A stretch of DNA of 64,000 nucleotides, taken from Anaspis maculata. Lineage: Eukaryota; Arthropoda; Insecta; Coleoptera; Scraptiidae. A model generated the notes under the pieces. That model was not told the origin of the DNA. It did no database searches and saw only the letters and a list, made by a program, of their open reading frames with translations. The stretch's first letter is position 1; every line of letters begins with the position of its first letter. The translations under genes were made by a program, and so were the position numbers. This document shows positions 22,701 through 36,700 of this stretch, piece after piece. The stretch spans positions 1 to 64,000 of the forward strand of contig OX421968.1 of assembly GCA_949128115.1 (NCBI GenBank), read 5' to 3'.

Positions 22701-25700
22701 AGTCTTTTCTTCTATTTTTGTGTTCGTTCGTCAGATGTTGCGTTTGGAACAAGTAGCTGCCAACTCCAAAAGTGGTGAACGAACGTTTTAAGTCACGTGG
22801 GTTGAAGCCTGAGGTCACGTGGATCGAAGCCTGAAGTCACGTGGGTTGAAGCCAAAAGTCACGTGGGTTGAAACCTGAACTTTTTGGATAACAATTGAGT
22901 CCTTTCTTCTATATTTGTGTTCGTTCGTCAGATGTTGCGTTTGGAACAAGTAGCTGCCAACATCAAAAGTGGTGACCGATCGTTTTGAAAGTCACGTGGG
23001 TGAAAGCCTGAAGTCACGTGGGTTGGAGCCTGGAGTCACGTGGGTTCAAACCTGAACTTTTTGGATGAAAATTGTGTCTTTTTTTCTATATTTGTGTTTG
23101 TTCGTCAGATGTTGCGTTTGAAAAGAGTAGCTGCCATTTTCGAAAGTGGTTACCGATCGTTTCCAAAGTCACGTGGGTTGAAGCCTGAAGTCACGTGGGT
23201 TAAAGCCAAAAGTCACGTGGGTTGAAACCTGAACTTTTTGGATAACAATTGTGTCTTTTCTTCTATATTTGTGTTCGTTCGACAGATGTTGCGTTTGGAA
23301 AGAGTAGCTGCCAACTTCAAAAGTGGTGACCGATCGTTTCCAAAGTCACGTGGGTTGAAGCCTGAAGTCACGTGGGTTGAAGCCAGAAGTCACGTGGGTT
23401 AAAACCTGAACTTTTTGGATACCAATTGTGTCTTTTCTTCTATATTTGTGTTCGTTCGTCAGATGTTGCGTTTGGAAAGAGTAGCTGCCAACTTCAAAAG
23501 TGGTTACCGATCGTTTTCAAAGTCACGTGAGTTGAAGCCTGAAGTCACGTGGATTGAAGCCAAAAGTCACGTGGGTTAAAACCTGAACTTTTTGGATACC
23601 AATTGTGTTTTTTCTTCTATATTTGTGTTTGTTCGTCTGATGTTGCGTTTGGAACAAGTAGCTGCCAACATCAAAAGTGGTGACCGATCGTTTTCAAAGT
23701 CACGTGGGTTGAAGCCTGATGTCACGTGGGTTGAAGCCTGAAGTCACGTGGGTTAAAGCCAAAAGTCACGTGGGTTGAAACCTGAACTTTTTGGATAACA
23801 ATTGTGTCTTTTCTTCTATATTTGTGTTCGTTCGTCAGATGTTGCGTTTGAAAAGAGTGGCTGCCATTTTCAAAAGTGGTTACCGATCGTTTTCAAAGTC
23901 ACGTGGGTTGAAGCCTGAAGTCACGTGGGTTGAAGCCAAAAGTCACGTGGGTTGAAACCTGAACTTTTTGGATAACAATTGTGTCTTTTCTTCTATATTT
24001 GTGTTCGTTCGACAGATGTTGCGTTTGGAAAGAGTAGCTGCCAACTTCAAAAGTGGTGACCGATCGTTTCCAAAGTCACGTGGGTTGAAGCCTGAAGTCA
24101 CGTGGGTTGAAGCCAGAAGTCACGTGGGTTAAAACCTGAACTTTTTGGATACCAATTGTGTCTTTTCTTCTACATTTGTGTTCGTTCGTCAGATGTTGCG
24201 TTTGGAAAGAGTAGCTGCCAACTTCAAAAGTGGTTACCGATCGTTTTCAAAGTCACGTGAGTTGAAGCCTGAAGTCACGTGGGTTGAAGCCAAAAGTCAC
24301 GTGGGTTAGAACCTGAACTTTTTGGATACCAATTGTGTCTTTTCTTCTATAATTGTGTTCGTTCGTCAGATGTTGCGTTTGGAAAAAGTAGCTGCCAACT
24401 TTGAAAGTGGTTACCGATCGTTTTCAAAGTCACGTGGGTGGACGCCTGAAGTCACGTGGGTTGAAGCCTGAAGTCACGTGGGTAGAAGCCAAAAGTCACG
24501 TGGGTTGGAACCTAAACTTTTTGGATAACAATTGGTCTTTTCTTCTATATTTGTGTTCGTTCGTCAGATGTTGCGTTTGGAAAGAGTAGCTGCCAACTTC
24601 AAAAGTGGTGACCGATCGTTTCCAAAGTCACGTGGGTGAAATCCTGAAGTCACGTGGGTTGTAGCCTGGAGTCACGTGGGTTGGAACGTGAACTTTTTGG
24701 ATAACAATTGTGTCTCTTCTTCTATTTTTGTGTTCGTTCGTCAGATGTTGCGTTTGGAACAAGTAGCTGCCAACTCCAAAAGTGGTGAACGAACGTTTTA
24801 AGTCACGTGGGTTGAAGCCTGAGGTCACGTGGATCGAAGCCTGAAGTCACGTGGGTTGAAGCCAAAAGTCACGTGGGTTGAAACCTGAACTTTTTGGATA
24901 ACAATTGAGTCCTTTCTTCTATATTTGTGTTCGTTCGTCAGATGTTGCGTCTGGAACAAGTAGCTGCCAACATCAAAAGTGGTGACCGATCGTTTTGAAA
25001 GTCACGTGGGTGAAAGCCTGAAGTCACGTGGGTTGGAGCCTGATGTCACGTGGGTTGAAGCCTGAAGTCACGTGGGTTGAAGCCAAAAGTCACGTGGGTT
25101 GAAACTTGAACTTTTTGGATAACAATTGTGTCTTTTCTTCTATATTTGTGTTCGTTCGTCAGATGTTGCGTTTGGAAAGAGTAGCTGCCAACTTCAAAAG
25201 TGGTGACCGATCGTTCTCAAAGTCACGTGGGTGAAAGCCTGCAGTCACGTGGGTTGGAGCCTGGAGTCACGTGGGTTGGAGCGTGAACTTTTTGGATAAC
25301 AATTGTGTCTTTTCTTCTATTTTTGTGTTCGTTCGTCAGATGTTGCGTTTGGAACAAGTAGCTGCCAACTCCAAAAGTGGTGAACGAACGTTTTAAGTCA
25401 CGTGGGTTGAAGCCTGAGGTCACGTGGATCGAAGCCTGAAGTCACGTGGGTTGAAGCCAAAAGTCACGTGGGTTGAAACCTGAACTTTTTGGATAACAAT
25501 TGAGTCCTTTCTTCTATATTTGTGTTCGTTCGTCAGATGTTGCGTTTGGAAAGAGTAGCTGCCAACTTCAAAAGTGGTTACCGATCGTTTTCAAAGTCAC
25601 GTGAATTGAAGCCTGAGGTCACGTGGGTTGATGCCAAAAGTCACATGGGTTAGAACCTGAACTTTTTGGATACCAATTGTGTCTTTTCTTCTATATTTGT

Positions 25701-27577
25701 GTTCGTTCGTCAGATGTTGCGTTTGAAAAGAGTAGCTGCCAACTTCAAAAGTGGTTACCGATCGTTTTCAAAGTCACGTGAGTTGAAGCCTGAAGTCACG
25801 TTGGTTGAAGCCAAAAGTCACGTGGGTTAAAACCTGAACTTTTTGGATACCAATTGTGTTTTTTCTTCTATATTTGTGTTCGTTCGTCTGATGTTGCGTT
25901 TGGAACAAGTAGCTGCCAACTTCAAAAGTGGTGACCGATCGTTTCCAAAGTCACGTGGGTTGAAGCCTGAAGTCACGTGGGTTGAAGCCAGAAGTCACGT
26001 GGGTTCAAACCTTAACTTTTTGGACAACAATTGTGTCTTTATTTCTATATTTGTGTTCGTTCGTCAGATGTTGCGTTTGGAAAGAGTAGCTGCCAACTTC
26101 AAAAGTGGTTACCGATCGTTTTCAAAGTCACGTGGGTTGAAGCCTGAAGTCACGTGGGTTGGAGCCTGAAGTCACGTGGGTTGGAGCCTGAGGTCACGTG
26201 GGTTGAAGCCAAAAGTCACGTGGGTTAAAACCTGAACTTTTTGGATGCCAATTGTGTCTTTTCTTCTATATTTGTGTTCGTTCGTCAGATGTTGCGTTTG
26301 GAAAAAGTAGCTGCCAACTTTAAAAGTGGTTACCGATCGTTTTCAAAGTCACGTGCGTGGACGCCTGAAGTCACGTGGGTTAAAGCCTGAAGTCACGTGG
26401 GTTGAAGTCAAAAGTCACGTGGGTTGGAACCTGAACTTTTTGGATAACAATTGGTCTTTTCTTCTATATTTGTGTTCGGTCGTCAGATGTTGCGTTTGGA
26501 AAGAGTAGCTGCCAACTTCAAAAGTGGTGACCGATCGTTTTCAATGTCACGTGGGTGGAATCCTGGAGTCACGTGGGTTGTAGCCTGGAGTCACGTGGGT
26601 TGGAACGTGAACTTTTTGGATAACAATTGTGTCTTTTCTTCTATTTTTGTGTTCGTTCGTCAGATGTTGCGTTTGGAACAAGTAGCTGCCAACTCCAAAA
26701 GTGGTGAACGAACGTTTTAAGTCACGTGGGTTGAAGCCTGAAGTCACGTGGGTTGAAGCCAAAAGTCACGTGGGTTGAAACCTGACTTTTTTGGATAACA
26801 ATTGAGTCTTTTCTTCTATATTTGTGTTCGTTCGTCAGATGTTGCGTTTGGAACAAGTAGCTGCCAACATCAAAAGTGGTGACCGATCGTTTTGAAAGTC
26901 ACGTGGGTGAAAGCCTGAAGTCACATGGGTTGGAGCCTGGAGTCACGTGGGTTGGAACGTGAACTTTTTGGATAACAATTGTGTCTTTTCTTCTATTTTC
27001 GTGTTCGTTCGTCAGATGTTGCGTTTGGAACAAGTAGCTGCCAACTCCAAAAGTGGTGAACGAACGTTTTAAGTCACGTGGGTTGAAGCCTGAAGTCACG
27101 TGGGTTGAAGCCAAAAGTCACGTAGGTTGGAACCTGAACTTTTTGGATAACAATTGTGTCTTTTCTTTTATATTTGTGTTCGTTCGACAGATGTTGCGTT
27201 TGGAAAGAGTAGCTGCCAACTCCAAAAGTGGTGACCGATCGTTTCCAAAGTCACGTGAGTTGAAGCCTGAAGTCACGTGGGTTGAAGCCTGGAGTTACGT
27301 GGGTTCTAACCTAAACTTTTTGGATAACAATTGTGTCTTTTTTTCTATATTTGTGTTCGTTTGTCAGATGTTGCGTTTGGAAAGAGTAGCTGCCAACTTC
27401 AAAAGTGGTTACCGATCGTTTTCAATGTCACGTGGGTTGGAGCCTGAAGTCACGTGGGTTGAAGCCTTAGGTCACGTGGGTTGAAGCCAAAAGTCACGTG
27501 GGTTGAAACCTGATCTTTTTGGATACCAATTGTGTTTTTTCTTCTATATTTGTGTTCGTTCGTCTGATGTTGCGTTT

Positions 27578-28772
27578 GGAACAAGTAGCTGCCAACTTCA
27601 AAAGTGGTTACCGATCGTTTTCAAAGTCACGTGGGTTGACGCCTTAAGTCACGTGGGTTGAAGCCTGGAGTCACGTGGGTTCAATCCTAAACTTTTTGGA
27701 TAACAATTGTGTCTTTTTTTCTATATTTGTGTTCGTTTGTCAGATGTTGCGTTTGGGAAGAGTAGCTGCCAACTTCAAAAGTGGTTACAGATCGTTTTCA
27801 AAGTCACGTGAGTTGGAGCCTGATGTCACGTGGGTTGAAGCCAAAAGTCACGTGGATTAAAACCTGAACTTTTTGGATACCAATTGTGTTTTTCCTTCTA
27901 TATTTGTGTTCGTTCGTCTGATGTTGCGTTTGGAACAAGTAGCTGCCAACATCAAAAGTGGTGACCGATCGTTTTCAAAGTCACGTGGGTTGAAGCCTGA
28001 AGTCACGTGAGTTGAAGCCTGAAGTCACGTGGGTTGAAGCCTGAAGTCACGTGGGATGAAGCCTTAAGTCACGTGGGTTCAAACCTAATTTTTTTGGATA
28101 ACAATTGTGTCTTTTTTTCTATATTTGTGTTCGTTCGTCAGATGTTGCGTTTGGAAAGAGTAGCTGCCAACTTCAAAAGTGGTTACCGATCGTTTTCAAA
28201 GTCACGTGGGTTGAAGCCTGAAGTTACGTGGGTTGGAGCCTGAGGTCACGTGGGTTGAAGCCAGAAATCACGTGGGTTGAAACCTGAACTTTTTGGATAC
28301 CAATTGTGTCTTTTCTTCTATATTTGTGTTCGTTCGTCAGATGTTGCGTTTGGAAAGAGTAGCTGCCAACTTCAAAAGTGGTTACCGATCGTTTTCAAAG
28401 TCACGTGGGTTGACGCCTTAAGTCACGTGGGTTGAAGCCTGGAGTCACGTGGGTTCAATCCTAAACTTTTTGGATAACAATTGTGTCTTTTTTTCTATAT
28501 TTGTGTTCGTTTGTCAGATGTTGCGTTTGGGAAGAGTAGCTGCCAACTTCAAAAGTGGTTACAGATCGTTTTCAAAGTCACGTGAGTTGGAGCCTGATGT
28601 CACGTGGGTTGAAGCCAAAAGTCACGTGGATTAAAACCTGAACTTTTTGGATACCAATTGTGTTTTTCCTTCTATATTTGTGTTCGTTCGTCTGATGTTG
28701 CGTTTGGAACAAGTAGCTGCCAACATCAAAAGTGGTGACCGATCGTTTTCAAAGTCACGTGGGTTGAAGCCT
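27578..28772. repeat. Local duplication, 774-bp period
   Basis: About 420 bp starting near 27578 recurs at +774 bp (28352-28772). It carries the rare combination TTGACGCCTTAAG, TCAATCCTAAAC, GTTTGGGAAGAG and GGTTACAGATCG. The intervening units are different. It is retained in copy B at 39539 onward, so it also predates the large duplication. Confidence 0.75.
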
Positions 28773-30758
28773 GAACTCACGTGGGTTGAAGCCTGATGTC
28801 ACGTGGGTTGGAGCCTGAAGTCACGTGGGTTGAAGCTTGAAGTCACGTGGGTTGGAGCCTAAAGTCACGTGGGTTAAAACCTGAACTTTTTGGATAACAA
28901 TTGTGTTTTTTCTTCCATATTTGTGTTCGTTCGTCAGATGTTGCGTTTGGAGAGAGTAGCTGCCAACTTCAAAAGTGGTTACCGATCGTTTTCAAAGTCA
29001 CGTGGGCTGAAGCCTGAAGTCACGTGGGTTGAAGCCTGGGGTCACGTGGGTTGAAGCCAAAAGTCACGTGGGTTGAAACCTGAACTTTTTGGATACCAAT
29101 TGTGTCTTTTCTTCTATATTTGTGTTCGTTCGTCAGATGTTGCGTTTGGAAAGGGTAGCTGCCAACTTTAAAAGTGGTTACCGATCGTTTTCAAAGTCAC
29201 GTGGGTGGACGCCTGAAGTCACGTGGGTTGAAGCCTGAAGTCACGTGGGTTGAAGCCAAAAGTCACGTGGGTTGAAACCTGAACTTTTTGGATACCAATT
29301 GTGTTTTTTCTTCTATATTTGTGTTTGTTCGTCTGATGTTGCGTTTGGAACAAGTAGCTGCCAACATCAAAAGTGGTGACCGATCGTTTTCAAAGTCACG
29401 TGGGTTGAAGCCTGAAGTCACGTGGGTTGAAGCCTGATGTCACGTGGGTTGAAGCCTGAAGTCACGTGGGTTGATGCCAAAAGTCACGTGGGTTCAAACC
29501 TGAACTTTTTGGATAACAATTGTGTCTTTTCTTCTATATTTGTGTTCGTTCGTCAGATGTTGCGTTTGGAAAGAGTAGCTGCCAACTTCAAAAGTGATGA
29601 CCGATCGTTTTCAAAGTCACGTGGGTGAAAGCCTGAAGTCGAGTGGGTTGGAGCCTGGAGTCACGTGGGTTGGAGCGTGAACTTTTTGGATAACAATTGT
29701 GTCTTTCCTTCTATATTTGTGTTCGTTCGTCAGATGTTGCGTTTGGAACAAGTAGCTGCCAACTCCAAAAGTGATGAACGAACGTTTTAAGTCACGTGGG
29801 TTGAAGCCTGAGGTCACGTGGATCAAAGCCTGAAGTCACGTGGGTTGAAGCCAAAAGTCACGTGGGTTGAAACCTGAACTTTTTGGATAACAATTGAGTC
29901 CTTTCTTCTATATTTGTGTTCGTTCGTCAGATGTTGCGTTTGGAAAGAGTAGCTGCCAACTTCAAAAGTGGTTACCGATCGTTTTCAAAGTCACGTGAGT
30001 TGAAGCCTGAAGTCACGTGGGTTGAAGCCAAAAGTCACGTGGGTTAGAACCCGAACTTTTTGGATACCAATTGTGTCTTTTCTTCTATGTTTGTGTTCGT
30101 TCGTCAGATGTTGCGTTTGAAAAGAATAGCTGCCAACTTCAAAAGTGGTTACCGATCGTTTTCAAAGTCACGTGAGGTTGAAGCCTGAAGTCACGTGGGT
30201 TGAAGCCAAAAGTCACGTGGGTTAAAACCTGAACTTTTTGGATACCAATTGTGTTTTTTCTTCTATATTTGTGTTCGTTCGTCCGATGTTGCGTTTGGAA
30301 CAAGTAGCTGCCAACTTCAAAAGTGGTGACCGATCGTTTCCAAAGTCACGTGGGTTGAAGCCTGAAGTCACGTGGGTTGAAGCCAGAAGTCACGTGGGTT
30401 CAAACCTTAACTTTTTGGACAACAATTGTGTCTTTATTTCTATATTTGTGTTCGTTCGTCAGATGTTGCGTTTGGAAAGAGTAGCTGCTAACTTCAAAAG
30501 TGGTTACCGATCGTTTTCAAAGTCACGTGGGTTGAAGCCTGAAGTCACGTGGGTTGAAGCCTGAAGTCACGTGGGTTGGAGCCTGAGGTCACGTGGGTTG
30601 AAGCCAAAAGTCACGTGGGTCAAAACCTGAACTTTTTGGATGCCAATTGTGTCTTTTCTTCTATATTTGTGTTCGTTCGTCAGATGTTGCGTTTGGAAAA
30701 AGTAGCTGCCAACTTTAAAAGTGGTTACCGATCGTTTTCAAAGTCACGTGGGTGGACG

Positions 30759-33700
30759 CCTGAAGTCACGTGGGTTGAAGCCAGAAGTCACGTGGGTTAA
30801 AACCTGAACTTTTTGGATACCAATTGTGTCTTTTCTTCTATATTTGTGTTCGTTCGTCAGATGTTGCGTTTGGAAAGAGTAGCTGCCAACTTCAAAAGTG
30901 GTAACCGATCGTTTTCAAAGTCACGTGAGTTGAAGCCTGAAGTCACGTGGGTTGAAGCCAAAAGTCACGTGGGTTAAAACCTGAACTTTTTGGATACCAA
31001 TTGTGTTTTTTCTTCTATATTTGTGTTTGTTCGTCTGATGTTGCGTCTGGAACAAGTAGCTGCCAACATCAAAAGTGGTGACCGATCGTTTTTAAAGTCA
31101 CGTGGGTTGAAGCCTGAAGTCACGTGGGTTGAAGCCTGATGTCACGTGGGTTGAAGCCTGAAGTCACGTGGGTTGAAGCCAAAAGTCACGTGGGTTGAAA
31201 CCTGAACTTTTTGGATAACAATTGTGTCTTTTCTTCTATATTTGTGTTCGTTCGTCAGATGTTGCGTTTGAAAAGAGTAGCTGCCATTTTCAAAAGTGGT
31301 TACCGATCGTTTTCAAAGTCACGTGGGTTGAAGCCTGAAGTCACGTGGGTTAAAGCCAAAAGTCACGTGGGTTGAAACCTGAACTTTTTGGATAACAATT
31401 GTGTCTTTTCTTCTATATTTGTGTTCGTTCGACAGATGTTGCGTTTGGAAAGAGTAGCTGCCAACTTCAAAAGTGGTGACCGATCGTTTCCAAAGTCACG
31501 TGGGTTGAAGCCTGAAGTCACGTGGGTTGAAGCCTGAAGTCACGTGGGTTGAAGCCAGAAGTCACGTGGGTTAAAACCTGAACTTTTTGGATACCAATTG
31601 TGTCTTTTCTTCTATATTTGTGTTCGTTCGTCAGATGTTGCGTTTGGAAAGAGTAGCTGCCAACTTCAAAAGTGGTTACCGATCGTTTTCAAAGTCACGT
31701 GAGTTGAAGCCTGAAGTCACGTGGGTTGAAGCCAAAAGTCACGTGGGTTTAAACCTGAACTTTTTGGACACCAATTGTGTTTTTTCTTCTATATTTGTGT
31801 TTGTTCGTCTGATGTTGCGTTTGGAACAAGTAGCTGCCAACATCAAAAGTGGTGACCGATCGTTTTCAAAGTCACGTGGGTTGAAGCCTGAAGTCACGTG
31901 GGTTGAAGCCTGATGTCACGTGGGTTGAAGCCTGAAGTCACGTGGGTTGAAGCCAAAAGTCACGTGGGTTGGAACCTGAACTTTTTGGATAACAATTGTG
32001 TCTTTTCTTCTATATTTGTGTTCGTTCGTCAGATGTTGCGTTTGGAAAGAGTAGCTGCCAACTTCAAAAGTGGTGACCGATCGTTTTCAAAGTCACGTGG
32101 GTGAAAGCCTGAAGTCACGTGGGTTGGAGCCTCGAGTCACGTGGGTTGGAGCGTGAACTTTTTGGATAACAATTGTGTCTTTTCTTCTATTTTTGTGTTC
32201 GTTCGTCAGATGTTGCGTTTGGAACAAGTAGCTGCCAACTCCAGAAGTGGTGAACGAACGTTTTAAGTCACGTGGGTTGAAGCCTGAGGTCACGTGGATC
32301 GAAGCCTAAAGTCACGTGGGTGCAAGCCAAAAGTCACGTGGGTTGAAACCTGAACTTTTTGGATAACAATTGAGTCCTTTCTTCTATATTTGTGTTCGTT
32401 TGTCAGATGTTGCGTTTGGAAAGAGTAGCTGCCAACTTCAAAAGTGGTTACCGATCGTTTTCAAAGTCACGTGAGTTGAAGCCTGAAGTCACGTGGGTTG
32501 AAGCCAAAAGTCACGTGGGTTAGAACCTGAACTTTTTGGATATCAATTGTGTCTTTTCTTCTATATTTGTGTTCGTTCGTCAGATGTTGCGTTTGAAAAG
32601 AGTAGCTGCCAACTTCAAAAGTGGTTACCGATCGTTTTCAAAGTCACGTGAGTTGAAGCCTGAAGTCACGTGGGTTGAAGCCAGAAGTCACGTGGGTTGA
32701 AGCCAAAAGTCACGTGAGTTGGAACCTGAACTTTTTGGATAACAATTGGTCTTTTCTTTTATATTTGTGTTCGTTCGTCAGATGTTGCGTTTGGAAAAAG
32801 TAGCTGCCAACTTTGAAAGTGGTTACCGATCGTTTTCAAAGTCACGTGGGTGGACGCCTGAAGTCACGTGGGTTGAAGCCTGAAGTCACGTGGGTTGAAG
32901 CCAAAAGTCACGTGGGTTGGAACCTGAACTTTTTGGATAACAATTGGTCTTTTCTTCTATATTTGTGTTCGTTCGTCAGATGTTGCGTTTGGAAAGAATA
33001 GCTGCCAACTTCAAAAGTGGTGACCGATCGTTTTCAAAGTCACGTGGGTGAAATCCTGAAGTCACGTGGGTTGTAGCCTGGAGTCACGTGGGTTGGAACG
33101 TGAACTTTTTGGATAACAATTGTGTCTCTTCTTCTATTTTTGTGTTCGTTCGTCAGATGTTGCGTTTGGAACAAGTAGCTGCCAACTCCAAAAGTGGTGA
33201 ACGAACGTTTTAAGTCACGTGGGTTGAAGCCTGAGGTCACGTGGATTGAAGCCTGAAGTCACGTGAGTTGAAGCCAAAAGTCACGTGGGTTGAAACCTGA
33301 ACTTTTTGGATAACAATTGAGTCTTTTCTTCTATATTTGTGTTCGTTCGTCAGATGTTGCGTTTGGAACAAGTAGCTGCCAACATCAAAAGTGGTGACCG
33401 ATCGTTTTGAAAGTCACGTGGGTGAAAGCCTGAAGTCACATGGGTTGGAGCCTGGAGTCACGTGGGTTGGAACGTGAACTTTTTGGATAACAATTGTGTC
33501 TTTTCTTCTATATTTGTGTTCGTTCGTCAGATGTTGCGTTTGGAAAGAGTAGCTGCCAACTCCAAAAGTGGTGAACGAACGTTTTAAGTCACGTGGGTTG
33601 AAGCCTGAGGTCACGTGGATCGAAGCCTGAAGTCACGTGGGTGCAAGCCAAAAGTCACGTGGGTTGAAACCTGAACTTTTTGGATAACAATTGAGTCCTT

Positions 33701-36700
33701 TCTTCTATATTTGTGTTCGTTCGTCAGATGTTGCGTTTGGAAAGAGTAGCTGCCAACTTCAAAAGTGGTTACCGATCGTTTTCAAAGTCACGTGAGTTGA
33801 AGCCTGAAGTCACGTGGGTTGAAGCCAAAAGTCACGTGGGTTAGAACCTGAACTTTTTGGATATCAATTGTGTCTTTTCTTCTATATTTGTGTTCGTTCG
33901 TCAGATGTTGCGTTTGAAAAGAGTAGCTGCCAACTTTAAAAGTGGTTACCGATCGTTTTCAAAGTCACGTGAGTTGAAGCCTGAAGTCACGTGGGTTGAA
34001 GCCAGAAGTCACGTGGGTTGAAGCCAAAAGTCACGTGGGTTGGAACCTGAACTTTTTGGATAACAATTGGTCTTTTCTTCTATATTTGTGTTCGTTCGTC
34101 AGATGTTGCGTTTGGAAAAAGTAGCTGCCAACTTTAAAAGTGGTTACCGATCGTTTTCAAAGTCACGTGGGTGGACGCCTGAAGTCACGTGGGTTGAAGC
34201 CTGAAGTCACGTGGGTTGAAGCCAAAAGTCACGTGGGTTGGAACCTGAACTTTTTGGATAACAATTGGTCTTTTCTTCTATATTTGTGTTCGTTCGTCAG
34301 ATGTTGCGTTTGGAAAGAGTAGCTGCCAACTTCAAAAGTGGTGACCGATCGTTTTCAAAGTCACGTGGGTGAAATCCTGAAGTCACGTGGGTTGTAGCCT
34401 GGAGTCACGTGGGTTGGAACGTGAACTTTTTGGATAACAATTGTGTCTCTTCTTCTATTTTTGTGTTCGTTCGTCAGATGTTGCGTTTGGAACAAGTAGC
34501 TGCCAACTCCAAAAGTGGTGAACGAACGTTTTAAGTCACGTGGGTTGAAGCCTGAGGTCACGTGGATTGAAGCCTGAAGTCACGTGGGTTGAAGCCAAAA
34601 GTCACGTGGGTTGAAACCTGAACTTTTTGGATAACAATGAGTCTTTTCTTCTATTTTTGTGTTCGTTCGTCAGATGTTGCGTTTGGAACAAGTAGCTGCC
34701 AACTCCAAAAGTGGTGAACGAACGTTTTAAGTCACGTGGGTTGAAGCCTGAGGTCACGTGGATCGAAGCCTGAAGTCACGTGGGTTGAAGCCAAAAGTCA
34801 CGTGGGTTGAAACCTGAACTTTTTGGATAACAATTGAGTCCTTTCTTCTATATTTGTGTTCGTTCGTCAGATGTTGCGTTTGGAACAAGTAGCTGCCAAC
34901 ATCAAAAGTGGTGACCGATCGTTTTGAAAGTCACGTGGGTGAAAGCCTGAAGTCACGTGGGTTGGAGCCTGGAGTCACGTGGGTTCAAACCTGAACTTTT
35001 TGGATGAAAATTGTGTCTTTTTTTCTATATTTGTGTTTGTTCGTCAGATGTTGCGTTTGAAAAGAGTAGCTGCCATTTTCGAAAGTGGTTACCGATCGTT
35101 TCCAAAGTCACGTGGGTTGAAGCCTGAAGTCACGTGGGTTAAAGCCAAAAGTCACGTGGGTTGAAACCTGAACTTTTTGGATAACAATTGTGTCTTTTCT
35201 TCTATATTTGTGTTCGTTCGACAGATGTTGCGTTTGGAAAGAGTAGCTGCCAACTTCAAAAGTGGTGACCGATCGTTTCCAAAGTCACGTGGGTTGAAGC
35301 CTGAAGTCACGTGGGTTGAAGCCAGAAGTCACGTGGGTTAAAACCTGAACTTTTTGGATACCAATTGTGTCTTTTCTTCTATATTTGTGTTCGTTCGTCA
35401 GATGTTGCGTTTGGAAAGAGTAGCTGCCAACTTCAAAAGTGGTTACCGATCGTTTTCAAAGTCACGTGAGTTGAAGCCTGAAGTCACGTGGATTGAAGCC
35501 AAAAGTCACGTGGGTTAAAACCTGAACTTTTTGGATACCAATTGTGTTTTTTCTTCTATATTTGTGTTTGTTCGTCTGATGTTGCGTTTGGAACAAGTAG
35601 CTGCCAACATCAAAAGTGGTGACCGATCGTTTTCAAAGTCACGTGGGTTGAAGCCTGATGTCACGTGGGTTGAAGCCTGAAGTCACGTGGGTTAAAGCCA
35701 AAAGTCACGTGGGTTGAAACCTGAACTTTTTGGATAACAATTGTGTCTTTTCTTCTATATTTGTGTTCGTTCGTCAGATGTTGCGTTTGAAAAGAGTGGC
35801 TGCCATTTTCAAAAGTGGTTACCGATCGTTTTCAAAGTCACGTGGGTTGAAGCCTGAAGTCACGTGGGTTGAAGCCAAAAGTCACGTGGGTTGAAACCTG
35901 AACTTTTTGGATAACAATTGTGTCTTTTCTTCTATATTTGTGTTCGTTCGACAGATGTTGCGTTTGGAAAGAGTAGCTGCCAACTTCAAAAGTGGTGACC
36001 GATCGTTTCCAAAGTCACGTGGGTTGAAGCCTGAAGTCACGTGGGTTGAAGCCAGAAGTCACGTGGGTTAAAACCTGAACTTTTTGGATACCAATTGTGT
36101 CTTTTCTTCTACATTTGTGTTCGTTCGTCAGATGTTGCGTTTGGAAAGAGTAGCTGCCAACTTCAAAAGTGGTTACCGATCGTTTTCAAAGTCACGTGAG
36201 TTGAAGCCTGAAGTCACGTGGGTTGAAGCCAAAAGTCACGTGGGTTAGAACCTGAACTTTTTGGATACCAATTGTGTCTTTTCTTCTATAATTGTGTTCG
36301 TTCGTCAGATGTTGCGTTTGGAAAAAGTAGCTGCCAACTTTGAAAGTGGTTACCGATCGTTTTCAAAGTCACGTGGGTGGACGCCTGAAGTCACGTGGGT
36401 TGAAGCCTGAAGTCACGTGGGTAGAAGCCAAAAGTCACGTGGGTTGGAACCTAAACTTTTTGGATAACAATTGGTCTTTTCTTCTATATTTGTGTTCGTT
36501 CGTCAGATGTTGCGTTTGGAAAGAGTAGCTGCCAACTTCAAAAGTGGTGACCGATCGTTTCCAAAGTCACGTGGGTGAAATCCTGAATCCACGTGGGTTG
36601 TAGCCTGGAGTCACGTGGGTTGGAACGTGAACTTTTTGGATAACAATTGTGTCTCTTCTTCTATTTTTGTGTTCGTTCGTCAGATGTTGCGTTTGGAACA

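Larger units (their letters stand above)
18820..30758. repeat. Segmental duplication, copy A (11.94 kb)
   Basis: This stretch is repeated directly as the next 11.96 kb at an offset of 11,939 bp. Shared rare variants, such as GGTAACCGATC near 18960 and 30900, anchor the left breakpoint, which falls inside a 22-bp sub-repeat (GCCTGAAGTCACGTGGG). The block contains dozens of satellite units in a fixed order of variants. The breakpoint position is uncertain by tens of bases because it lies in repeats. Confidence 0.92.
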
